Source of the DNA: Phoebastria nigripes
Lineage: Eukaryota > Chordata > Aves > Procellariiformes > Diomedeidae
Assembly (NCBI GenBank): GCA_035582835.1
Contig: JAYKAV010000922.1
Span: 665,079-729,078, forward strand
Direction: 5' to 3'
DNA length: 64,000 bases
The position numbers were made by a program, and so were the translations under genes. The notes below the pieces were generated by a model. The model worked only from the letters and a program-made list of their open reading frames with translations. It did not search any database and was not told the DNA's origin. Shown here in pieces: positions 1 to 11,640 of the stretch. Each line of letters opens with the position of its first letter. The first letter of the stretch is position 1.

Positions 1-108
1 TCAGGTTGGTCAAGCAGGACCTGCCTTTCATGAACCCGTGCTGGCTGGGCCTGATCCCCTGGTTGTCCTGCACATGGCTTGTGAGCGCCCCCAAGTAGAC
101 CAAGCCTG
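1..108 (-). mobile_element. CR1 LINE fragment, reverse transcriptase middle region, cut by window edge
   Basis: Read on the minus strand, this stretch translates without a stop into a peptide containing VQDNQGIRPSQHGF followed by MKGRSCLTNL. That is the conserved fingers/palm segment of CR1-type non-LTR reverse transcriptase, upstream of the catalytic aspartates. The recognisable similarity ends near position 108, where AT-rich unrelated sequence starts. The downstream part of the element would lie to the left of base 1, outside the window, so its 3' end and total length are unknown. It is a pseudogene-like piece with no start codon. The family assignment comes from recognising the RT motif. 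Confidence 0.8.
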
Positions 109-3100
109 AAACAGAAAGAGGGGATTTCGGTTGTTCCTCCTGCCAAGGGAGAGNGATCCTGGATCAGTGAGTTGGCACTTGCTGATGTGCTTGGTTGAAT
201 CAAACTGCTTTGGGATTTGCTTAAAATTTTAAACTTGGGCTGGAACAAGTTCTTGGTGGCTTTGTGCGCNCGCACGTGTATGTTTGTTTTTAAGCTTCCT
301 TTGGGTACTGTCTGCATTGGGAAAACAAAACTGTATCACTGTCCATAGTCTCTTTCAAAGTCTTGGCCAGACTAGGCTCTCCAACCAGGCCTCCCAGAGG
401 CATATCGGAGGATATCTACGTTTTACATATCTGAAAATGAAGGACAAGACATTTCAACAGAAGGACAAAAGTGTGGTTTTGCTTGTGCCTTCCCACTTTT
501 CAGGACAAGTAACCTGATCTTGTATTTGACACAACTCTCTGTAATTCAAATCTGATTTTTACACCATCCACTTGATTNTACCTTTGACACATCATCCTGT
601 CACTGTGGCAGAAAATGTGGCTTCTTATAAGTTTTCGCCAGTCACGAAGAGAACCAGCGCAGAGGGCTAGACCTGATATTGCAGCAGACCTCCACCTGTA
701 GGTAAACATGTGGTGAAAGTTTCTGTAGCCAGTTTGAATGTACTCAGTTTTTCCAGGTTTTCAGCTGACATCAGGATCTGAGTGGAGCTGTGCNGAACTT
801 TCTTTGGAGGAACCTATCTATTGAGTTAGTCTGCAGTTGACCGTGGAAGACACATAGAAGTAATTTTTTTTTTAAGGACCATGTATTCATTTAGAGCCTA
901 AATAGTTTGCATCTGGAAAACATTGGTGAGATGAGTCAAGACCAGTGGTTTTAGAACTTTAAATTCGAGCTTGTTTTTCCCTGGGAATCTGCTGATGTTT
1001 GAGACATTTATACCACTTGCTTTCTTAGGAGCTTTGTGCTGCCACCCACAATCATAGTATCTAATCACAGATTTATCTTGAAGTTACAGCATGTCTTTAT
1101 TTTATTTTAATGGGGAAAAAAATAAATTCTGTACTTTATCAAATGCATCTGGCAAGTTTGACAGAAATACCCAGCCAATGCATATTTACAGTTCCTCAGA
1201 TTATTGATTATCGCAATGAAGAAAAATGGAAAAAAAAAGTAAATATGGGAGCACCCCACCAAGCCAACAAAAGAGAGTTGTGGTTGTCCGGCATCCTTTT
1301 TTTGCAGAAAACTGAGAACAAGACGGCTTGATGACTGTACTGTGACCAAATCCCTTGTACTGACCACTTTCGAACCTATATTTACACATGTTCCTGTAAA
1401 GGGAAGGGTGGTCTGACCTAATTACGCTGAAAGGAAAACACAAGCACAGGAAATTTATTTTTGTTTTGAAACATTTTCCATCATCTATCATGCCTTCTTG
1501 CTCTTATCGGTACCAGTGTCAATCCACTTTTTTTTGAGAAATGTTTCTTTTAACCTAGGAAATCAGTTTTTATCTATAAAAATGGAAGACAGNACAGAAA
1601 AGTTTCAGTTATTTATAGAAATTTGTCATTCACATTAACAAAAGTACTTCAGTTGTTTAGCCTTGACATCCTCTAATCTCTGTTTTTACTTCAGCGGTTG
1701 AGTGCCTTCTAGTGTCATGTATTTTGTCTCGCACTGTTGCATTCATCCCATTCATGGCCAGGATTTAGTGGATCCAGCATGCTGCTGAGAACAAGAAGAT
1801 GTGAATGTAACCAGGAGCAGGGCTGCCATAGGATGCTGGTAGGGAAGGATATCTCCTAACACACTTTTTCTCCCCCACCCAGTAATCTCTGATGAGTGAT
1901 TAAGGGGGGACTTTCAGGGCTTGGCCACTTCATTCAGTGTGCATAGTCCAAAACACTTTTATTGCAGCTGGAAACAAGTACCTTTCTAATGGTATAGGTT
2001 TCTAAGTTTTGGCAATGAAAGATGAAATTACAAATGAGTCGTGAAAACATTTTGTTGGATCAGTCATTTGCCTTTTCAGTAATTTTACTTAGCCTTTTAT
2101 TTTGAATAGCTTTTGTTCAAAGCACTAGAGATGCTTGCTTAGTTATTCAGCGTGTTTGTGCTCTGAGTGCCTCTGATGATTCTTGGCTTCAAACTGTCCT
2201 CAGGAAGCTATTCATAGCAATTCACACATGGAGGGCAGTCCTCATCTTCAGTTAATTTGAATGTGAAACCAGATTCAAGATATTTTACCTTGCGTTTATT
2301 TATTTTAGTAGACTTTTATGCTTTTCATATGTATTTTATTATTAAGTCTCTCTTCATCAGTTCACCCACTTCCTCATCAAGTTCACACCTCTTCATGTTA
2401 CACACATGCACATACCAACACACGCTCACAAATGCATGCAATGTATTGCTAATACAAAATTACTTTCTAAAGCGTAGACTCAGAATCAGACTCTCCTGCT
2501 CACATTCAGACCTTCCCACGGCAGAAAATCAGGTTCAATGAAATAGTATTTCTTCTTTTAAACAGACATTATTAGTAAGCTTCTTGGCATAACAAGATTG
2601 AGACCTCAAGACTCTGGGTCCTTATCAGAACAAATAGCTAAAGTTAATCTTGAATCTCCCTTGCTGCCTTGTTACCCCTATGTGTGTCTTACATTCAGTC
2701 AACACAGATAGCAATTTATTACTCCCTTCTTCCCTCTGGCAGCTGTTGACATTCTAACATTAGACACAGGAGTTGGTGACGACTGCTCTGTCTCTACTTT
2801 TGATCCCCAATTAGGTGAATGGAGTTACCAGCCTACTGACCNTGTGTCAGCGAACAGTCAATAAGTAGGTGGGGGAAGAGTTGCAAATTAAATGTAATGA
2901 GATCAGTCTGGAAGTTGGTATTAAAAATATCATTTTAAACTGAGTAATTCTGTATTTGCCAAAATGTTTTCCATTGTTGAGAAGCTTTCTGCAGCCCTGC
3001 ACGTAACCACACAAGTTTCTAGTTTTACAAAACATTGGAGCCATCACAAATTTTGGAACAACGGTGCCAATTATCTTCCCTCTCTCTGAGGGACACGGAA

Positions 3101-6100
3101 AAAAGACAGCTGTGATTCCTGAGACTTCTCAAAGGATAATATTCTTGAATCACTGCTTTAAATGAGTATTTTGTTATAGATTACAGAATTAGGAGGCAAA
3201 AAATCCCCTTATGTAAAAAAGTAGGAAAGGTAAAAGTCTGCTAGAATGATGACAAAATGTTTTCTCCTTTTTTTGACTAGAAGCTTAACTGTATTCTTCT
3301 CACTCCCTGGGAAATGTCTTATCTTGCTAAGTGAGACATCTGATATGCAGTTTGTTACCCTTTTTTATACACACAGTCCTTCCACAGCATCTCGACACTA
3401 CAAAGTCAAGGTAGAGAGAAACCCTTCCACTTTGCCATTGATCTTTCCATGGTTCATGACTTCCTGTGACATCTCAGTCTAACTTTGAGCTATAGATAAA
3501 CATTTTCTTTGCTTTCAAGGTGATTTAAAGGCAATGGATATTAGGCTCCTCAGTTGCATAGGCACTGTTAAAAAATATATGGCAGTATTTTCACTAAGAA
3601 AGCAACCTCTCTGCAAGACACTGGATTTCTTGAAATACTCAATGGGATCTAATAGATAAATCTGGGTACTGCAGTTGTCAGTGAGGCTCTTCAATTTTAT
3701 GTAGAGGATGAATTGAACAGGAAACTATTATTATATATATATTTAATAGAATTCCGGGTGTTTAGTCTGTTTCGGTCCAGAATTTTTTGCCTCTAAATAT
3801 GCCTTTTGGCTTCATGCCTCGTACTGCACCCAAGGTGTATTATTATGGCATAATACCGCACATCCTGTTGTGTCGTATGTTCCAGCAGATGTTCTTCAGA
3901 ATTATTTTTCCACCATTTGAAATTCATTTCAGTAGATTCTTTAATTATGTAAGTTTCTGATTCTTCTGCAATTCAAAATGCAAGACTCCTATGATTTGAA
4001 TATATGTATATTTTATACATACGTACACACAATTGCGTATTAATATTTATACCCAGTGTGTGCATAGCACATACACAGATATGTCTGTTTAATATTAATC
4101 CATAGTCGTGTGATAAACAACAGGAGTGAAATTAGAGTTTAAGCCAAGATCTGGAAAGAAGTAGATAGAAAATATACAGTATGGCACATTTTGAGCTTCA
4201 GGAGAAATTTGTTTTAAGTGATCTCATTTCATCCAAACCCTTGTCATCCTTTTTCATGGGTGATACTAAAGTGAAATTCTTGGATGAATAGAGATCAATA
4301 ACTATTCTTAAAGGAATTTATCTTCTCCAGATAAAAAATCTCAAAAAACTACTATCCAAAATTATTTATTCCAATATAGTGATTCACATGTTGTTTTGTT
4401 ACTGATTTGATTGCTTTATTGACAGAAGTTTTAGGCATATCTTAAATTTATTACTGCTTGTTCATTTCTTTTTGGTTTGATTTTGTTTTTCTTTCAAAAG
4501 AATGGAACTATTTCTCTATATCTCTTTGGAGAGATTCAAATGTTATGGGTTTGTTGGCCAAAAATAAGAATTAATTAGAAAAATCTGTTTGGTAAATATT
4601 CTAGATTTTCTATTTTAATAGACAGATGTTTATGAATGTGATGCCTTAAAGGGTCTGATTCAAAAGTCATGGAAGAAGATCAGAAGGCTCCCCCCCTGAG
4701 TTTGATGGGCTTGGAGCAGAGCTTAGAAAATAATGAACAAATCTGGTTCTGCTTAGTAGTGGTCTTGCCCATGTAAATGTTTTACTGGTTTATTACAAAG
4801 AAAATGTTAGTGAAATAAAATGAATCAAGATCTTTGCTGAGTCTTCATCTGCAATCACAGTCTTTTGTGGAATGACAACTATTTCCATGATAATAAACCG
4901 GATCGTTACAAATGGAGGATTCAGTTGGGGCAGCAAACTCCTGAGACCCAAAACTGCAGAGAGGGTTGAGGAGGGCAAGGAGCGGGGTTAATCTGTTTGG
5001 GGTTTTGGTTTTACACAGACAATTTTGCTAGAATCTGGTCCTCAGAAACTAAGCATTAGGTCCCAGGAATCATGCAATGACTTAACATTCATTATGCCTT
5101 TTATGAGATGATACATTCCTTGTGTTTGTTTTCTGGTTTTGAAGCCTTTTGGGCTGCCATGCTCATGTTTTCCAAATATTTCTGTACAACCAGGAGAGCT
5201 AGAAAATTGCTTTTATTTATTCATTAAGAGGGAAGTTGAAATTCTCATATAATCCATGACTCAAAGGTCTGGGGCTCTAAGAAAAACACCTAATACCATG
5301 AGGAAATTGCGAGACTTGGCAACTTTGCTCAGATGAATCATAAAGCTTGAGACTCAACAATGTTTGCTGTAAGTAAAATATATGCCATTTCCACTTGGAT
5401 GTACAGACAGCTGGCAGAAATTTTCACATTATTTATTTAAGAAAAAGCAGCTAAGGAGCCTGCTCTTGTTCACCTCAAATACGTCTTTACCAAAACCCTT
5501 CACAATTCTTCATCCTTGCAAACCTGAGAGGTCTAAGGCTGAAAAATAAACTCCCAGAAGTAATGTTCTTCTCTGGAAAGCTTCACTTGTCTCTGTCAGG
5601 TCATGCTTTGTGTACCAATGAAGCTCAGAGGTGAGTTGTGAAGGTTATTCCAATGATTGCTTGCAAACAGTATAAACCAATCACCCTGTCTGGTAGGCTG
5701 CATATTTCACATATATTTTCCAGGGCGGAGAATAAAATTCCCCAGACCTCTTTTTTTTTAATTAGTCATTGACATATTGAAAATCTTACAAATTACCAAA
5801 AATGCTTAAAACAACTTTCATACCGGCTGGTGATGTTTTCCTGTTTGTTTTTCAGTGTCTCAGATCCTTTACTGGTAATGAAGCAAAGTCTGTATGTCCC
5901 ACTGGGAACCTGAGACTCTCCCTCTGCCAGCTGTATTCCTGGTCTCCTTTCTGTAGGTGTTTGGTTTATGAGGATCAAACCATTGCAGATTGCAGACTAC
6001 CAAATTAAGTTCTCAAAATGCTGACAACTTAAATGCTGTCACACGTTAATGTTATTACATCACTGAAAGTCAGAGTTGTCTGTACCCAGAAGACACATTA

Positions 6101-6720
6101 GGTTGTTGTTTGTGCTTTGCTACCCATCTGGTGAGTAGCTAATTATTTGGACCCCTTCCAACAGGGTCCNACAAGCACCTGGCAGAGGATGTGCATTTGT
6201 TTCATTTTGCCATTGCAAAGGAGCGTTACAGACCCTTTTTGGTTATCATTGTTTAATTATAAAATTACATCTGAATGGCAAGGGTGAACTTGGGCCAATA
6301 TCTTGAATCGGACTGTGGAGGTTGGGTATCTATTAAATCTAATGTCCCCAGGCTCCCTGTATCATCAACNGGAAAACGCATGTTTCTGTAGTCAGCCCTT
6401 CAATGACTTGTGTCCCTGGGCTCAAGTTAACATTTGTGAATATCTCCTCCTCTCCCCATTATCTAATCTATCAACAGAATTTCCTGTAGCGCTAGCTGTA
6501 AGCATGTAGAAGCCAAAGTCCTACTGAATTTCAAGGAGACTTTGGTTCCTGGGTTTCATGTTAAAAGATGACCAGGGTATTTAAATTTTCCCGTCAATTA
6601 TGGTAAGGCACTTCTACCTTGTTCCAAATTTTGTGGTAGAAGAATAATTTAGCAGTTGTTAATCCCCAAGTATTATTTTGAGGATAAGTTACCCAAAATG
6701 ACAGATATTCCCCTGGCAGC
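109..6720. other. Unique AT-rich non-coding DNA, no gene seen
   Basis: No reading frame here exceeds about 96 codons and none resembles a known protein. I see short T-runs (near 867 and 5752), an AT dinucleotide patch near 3731-3745 and an ATATGTA/TATACATACGTA-rich patch near 4000-4080. Isolated n bases occur at, for example, 154, 270 and 578. There is no CpG-rich promoter, no recognisable splice-bounded exon and no recent transposon. It may be intron or intergenic DNA; the sequence alone does not say which. Confidence 0.6.
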
Positions 6721-8090
6721 CAAAACCAGCCCATGTGATGATTCTCTGATTCTTTTGAAATATTTTTCTGCTGTGTAGGAAGATGCAGACATATGTTGAA
6801 TGCCTTCTAACGCACCCATGCGTCTCCACGTGTTTAGGTCCATCATCTGCAACCAGACTGACATAGAAGAAGTGGATTGTTGGGGTTGTTGTTGGAGGGT
6901 CCAGTTTGCTTTACAGCTGACTATCCGTGGCCTGACCAATTTATTATCTGGGAACAGAGCATTGAAAAGGGTGAACTATCCTGTCTAAGAGAGAATGGCT
7001 TGAATAATGCGTGTGTCAAACACTGTTCATTCAGACTGTGAGCGGCTTCTTGATGTAATCTTATTAATTGCATTTATATTTGTAAAGCAAGAAGGATTTT
7101 GTTCACACTGTGTTTTGGGATTCATATGAATACCCATATTTGCATGTCCTGCAAATCCTTCTGTCAGCTATGGAATATTTGTGGCCTGTGGTATGCATAA
7201 GGTCATGCTAAATAAAGCCCCCCCTTCTTGCCTGAAAAAATCTACAAAATCTGTCCGAAATGCTTCAGAAATCCTATGAGGCAATGGGAAGAATACCATG
7301 TGCCTCGCACAAGCAGCTACATGCTGTGAATAGCAAGTGCCCAACGAACAGTTAAATTGAACAGTATGTAAACAACCCGCAAGGTGAAATTTCTCTATGT
7401 AAACTGCATGCAAAACAATTAACAAATTATTTAGTAAATAGGTTGTTCTATCAGCATCAGATCTAATAAAGCCTGTTTGTTTTTTTTTTTGAGGGGTGGC
7501 AGCAGAGTGAGTTGTTTTGATTTTATGGCCAGGCACTAAANCATTTCTGCCGCAATTAATCCAGGAGGTATTCACGGGCTGATGACCAGCTTGTGTGCAT
7601 GTGCTGGTGGAGAGGTCAGCTGCTGCCACCAGAGGAGATGGACAGTTTTGGCTCTCTCTATTTTTCCATTGACCAGGGCAATAATAGCATCTGTCCCCTC
7701 TAGCCAGCCATTTATCTCACTGGAATCTCAGCTGAGTGACAGTGAATACAATATCTTGCAGAGTGTGGGAAATGTATGCCATCAGAATGGCATACAGCAC
7801 ATCTGTACTGCACCTGTGCCAGGCTGGCTGGTGACACATTGCAGCTGAAAAGCAAATGCATGGCAAGTCTCATGTGTGCCTGCCGTATGCCACTAATATG
7901 GCAACAGATTTTCACATTTGGATTCACCATTTCTGTTTGCATTAGTGCCACTGGCAAAGTGTACAAGAAGCTCTGGTCTCTCTAGTCGCAGATGGTGCCA
8001 TTTTGCTGAACCCTCATAACTGAGGACAGAATTACGCCACATGGCTTCACAAAGCAAATGTGTGAATTGAATGTGCCCCTGCATACATCA
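6721..8090. other. Candidate conserved non-coding block (inference)
   Basis: This stretch lacks recognisable transposons. It is richer in mixed-composition words than its flanks, and is unusually open in several frames (for example 153 codons on the minus strand at 7168-7629 and 88 codons at 6673-6939), none of which I recognise. It contains a perfect 10-bp inverted repeat at 7773-7796 and homeodomain-like core words such as the CAATTAAT at about 7554. This texture is typical of vertebrate enhancer-type conserved elements, but conservation cannot be seen in one sequence. Ordinary unique DNA is the alternative. Confidence 0.25.
7773..7796. repeat. Perfect inverted repeat, 10-bp arms, 4-bp loop
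   Basis: The arm TGTATGCCAT at 7773-7782 is exactly complementary to ATGGCATACA at 7787-7796, with a CAGA loop. It could form a small hairpin or be a dyad protein-binding site. No function can be assigned from sequence. Confidence 0.8.
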
Positions 8091-9064
8091 ATTTTTTCTT
8101 AAATCACATAAAGATTTTCTTGCCTTTCTTACGTAGGCTCTGTGTTGTGTATATATCTGCATTGTGTATGCATAGATTAACCAGTACCACTGGTCCACCA
8201 AAGTCCTGATACCGTTTACCCAAAACATCTGCTGGCACAGAGTTTTTCAGACCTCCAAAAGCATGTTTTCATCATAGACATTGCATGCACTTCTTTGCTA
8301 TTGTGTCAGTCATACACCTTACCATAACCTTGGCTGACTGCTCTATGATCTGTTCTGTCTTCATTCGAAAATCAATTGGTGTCTTTCACTTGTAAATTTG
8401 AAGCCAAGTGAATCCAGATATCAGGTCTTGAAATAATTTGGAGCTGAAGCCTAAAGAATACCTAATTCTCTTGGATTAACTCAAGTTTCTTCCCATCTGC
8501 TGCCGAGGGGNTGGAACGATGGTGAGTCATAAAGAAACTCAGGCTGATGGGAGCCAAGGAGCAATTCCTTAAACCATCTCTCAGTTTCTCCTGACTATTC
8601 CTACATGTGCCTCCTCCCCTGCTAGTGGAGAAAGGCTCATACACTGATGCACAGTTTGAGCCCTGAGGCTGCCAGTGCCCCTACGTGGGGTTGACGCCTG
8701 CTCCTCCATTCCGTTCCCATGCAAGGTCAAACAGGTTTATTTTAACCCATTATTAAATTAATTTAATTTACATTCAGGTTGTTCAGAGATGATGAAGAGC
8801 TCGAAACCACTGGGCAATCTGAATTTTTAAGATAAGGTCAATTTAAACATATTCATGACTATCCTAGCAAAGTCACAGTCAATATCTAAACATGATCTGT
8901 CTCCAAGTGCTTCCTGGAGATGTGTGATTTTTTTTTTCCTTGGCAAAAAATGTATAAATCTGGTTATTGTTTCCCTAATCTCCTTTTCTGGGAGATATTA
9001 TTTCTCTTCTTTCTCCTCTTATCCTCTTTTTCACCTTCTTTGGGATCAAGAGCGATTGTTCTCA

Positions 9065-9105
9065 GATATGGTTTAGAACATTATCTAGTCCAATCTCCCC
9101 TTGGC
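9065..9105 (-). mobile_element. Possible very old CR1 3'-end relic
   Basis: The plus strand carries ATGGTTTAGAAC, then ATCTAGTCCAATCTCCCCT. These words resemble, with a gap, the start of a minus-strand CR1 3' end as seen intact at 33836 and 56297 (ATAGAATGGTTT... followed by ATC...CTAGTTCCAACCCCCC). The resemblance is short and could be chance. Confidence 0.25.
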
Positions 9106-11594
9106 AGCAGCTGAGTATGAAAAGACAGCAGCACTTCAGTCCTCTGAAATGGTATCATTAGGACTATCAGCAGGAGGAATCCTTTCAGATGCATGTACTA
9201 CCTATTTTACCATGAACCCAATTTCATTCTTTCTCCCACATCTCTTTCANTTTCTTTCTGAGGGAGTGCAGCCCATGTTATCTTTGTACAAAATCATGAT
9301 TTCTTATTAAGCACACCAGCACACCGTCAGCAGCAGTGGAAGAAAATGACCATAAAAATGAAATTTTATTTCTGGTTTATATTGCTGGTTTAGCTAGTAA
9401 AAGACTAAAAAGTTGCTTTCTTACAGTACAATAGCCTACTTCTCAAGAGGAGACAAGCATTCTGAGATGAACCCACTGCCCTTCATTACTATACAAGATG
9501 TTAGGTGTAACGACAATACTTACAAATTAAAAATAAGTAAATAACAAGGCTCCTCGTAGTCACATTACACACACACTTTTGCGAACCTCATGCAGCAACT
9601 TATTTTGCTGTCAGTAGGACAGCATTTTTGAAGCCCAAACCCCTCATTCTCTATGCAGAATATTTTTTAAATCAATTCTATGTTAAAAACATGAAAACAG
9701 TAAATTAAGTGACATTCCATCAGGTTGATAACACATCTTTCTAGCTTCTTTTTTCTTGTGTGACTCATTGTTATATCTAAAACTGGAGTATATAAGAAAG
9801 TAGAATAGAGTATGGGGTATATGGCAGAAAATTCTCCCTGTCTGGGTGAATGCAGGAATCTCTGTGGCACTTGGCCAGAGTTGTGCAGACAGGTATATGC
9901 CTGAGGCATTTCTACTGTAAAATACTAAAACTGAATATCAAACACATCTGATGACAAATTGAGACTGACTTGATTTTCATTATGATTAAAAGGCCTTCCT
10001 GAAGCAATAAATATTTATCCAAATATAGCTTGTTCCTGGAAGACGTAGATCTGGATTTCTTCTGATTGACTTTGGTCACGCAGCTGAAGTAGTCAATTTA
10101 AGAGCACAGACCCCTCAGATATGAAAAAGGGAGAGAGGCACAACCTGTGGAAGTTCCTCTCTCTTTCCATCAGTTACCAGAGCAGCAGAGCAGTCTCCCA
10201 GTTAAGATGCCCCAGTTATGTGTCTAAAGAAAGGTGAGTTAAGCCCCAGTGCTTATACCAGGAGGTGTTACAGTATGGCTTGTTTAGGGATAAATCCTCT
10301 TTTAACTAGGAGNAGTATGCTGGAAGAACAATTTTCCAACTAGGACATATAAATGGAGTACTCAGAGCTGTAATAATAACTTAGATCCTTATTAAGTGCC
10401 TGTTTCGCATGCTTCATGGCTGCTTCGAGCAGCTGCATGAAAAAATTACATGTTCTACTAGGGAACATGCTATCTAGACTTAGCCTGGAGATTCCAAATA
10501 CAATTTACCATGTATGTTTGTGATTAATAAACTATGTGCATAGGTAACAACATTCAAATTTACGTATTAATAAAAATGAGTTATCTTCAGATTACGTACA
10601 ATCTACTGTTAGCTGTGCCCTTTCTTGTTTGGGGCTTATAAAGAATGTATATGAATGTATGTGCGTAGAATGAGCTTCAAGGGCTTCAGCATTACAGCAG
10701 CAGCAGAATTTGCACATCCTCATAGGTTGCTGCATAGGGCAGAGTTCTGCTTTTATGTATGTAACTTCTCACTTCTGATTCATCAAAGTTCGTTCAAACC
10801 CTTTGTCTTTTTCCCTCTGCTGGAGTACCTCCTAAACCTGGAGGCTCCCAGATGATTTGTGGATGGGATAAAGGCTTCCTGCATGGAGGATGCTTCCCAG
10901 GACAGCTTTCTTATACGTTTCACGGCCTTTTTCTTGCCCCATAGCTTCATGTTGGTGATCCCTTTTCTTCCACCTGGATACAGGAAGATACTAAGGCTAA
11001 GAGTCAATGGCCTAGCTACTCATAATTCTTCATAATTCTGCATTAGGTTTACCTGGGAGCCTGAATCTTTCCTGAGTTGAGGCCAAAGGCCTCTACTTCC
11101 TACCTGAAACGTACCACGTACCCACAAAGCCTCTCTTCTTCTAGCCAAGGCTGTCTCCGTGCATATTGTTGGCTTTCCATCCTCAAGACATACACTTAAA
11201 TCAAAAGCTGGTCTAACATACCATATACATTTGTGTATGCCAATCTCCATGGCGTCTTTTTTTCTTTTTTAGTATGCCTCTAAACATAATTACAGCTTGC
11301 TTTTCTGTCCTGTTCAACAGAGAGGCATTTGGCTGTGTTGATCTGGCATTTGTGTTCTGAAGTAGAGCCTTCCAGGGATTGCAACACAATGTCCTGGGTT
11401 AAGAGACCCTGCCAAAAAAATGTTAGTGTGCTGATAAACAAATAGTTTCATTTGGGTACAGCAAAGTGTTAAGTCTATCCTGTCCATTCACCCCTTACTT
11501 CATTAGTATTGAGTTAGACTATATTTTTGGGGCTTAGATAAGTTCTTTTATTAATTCATCAGGTTGCTAAATTGAAAATATTCATAATATTTGC

Positions 11595-11640
11595 ATTGTA
11601 CAATATTTGTATTGTACAATATTTGAATTGTAAATATTTG
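11595..11640. repeat. 16-bp tandem repeat, about 2.9 copies
   Basis: The unit ATTGTACAATATTTGT is repeated at 11595-11610 and 11611-11626 with one change, and again in a more degenerate form to about 11640. Each intact unit contains the 10-bp palindrome ATTGTACAAT. It is a minisatellite-like local duplication. Confidence 0.85.

Noticed and set aside
7168..7629. 153-codon open frame on the minus strand
   Set aside because: No recognised domain, one n base inside, and overlapping open frames elsewhere in the same block. It is more likely low stop density than a gene.
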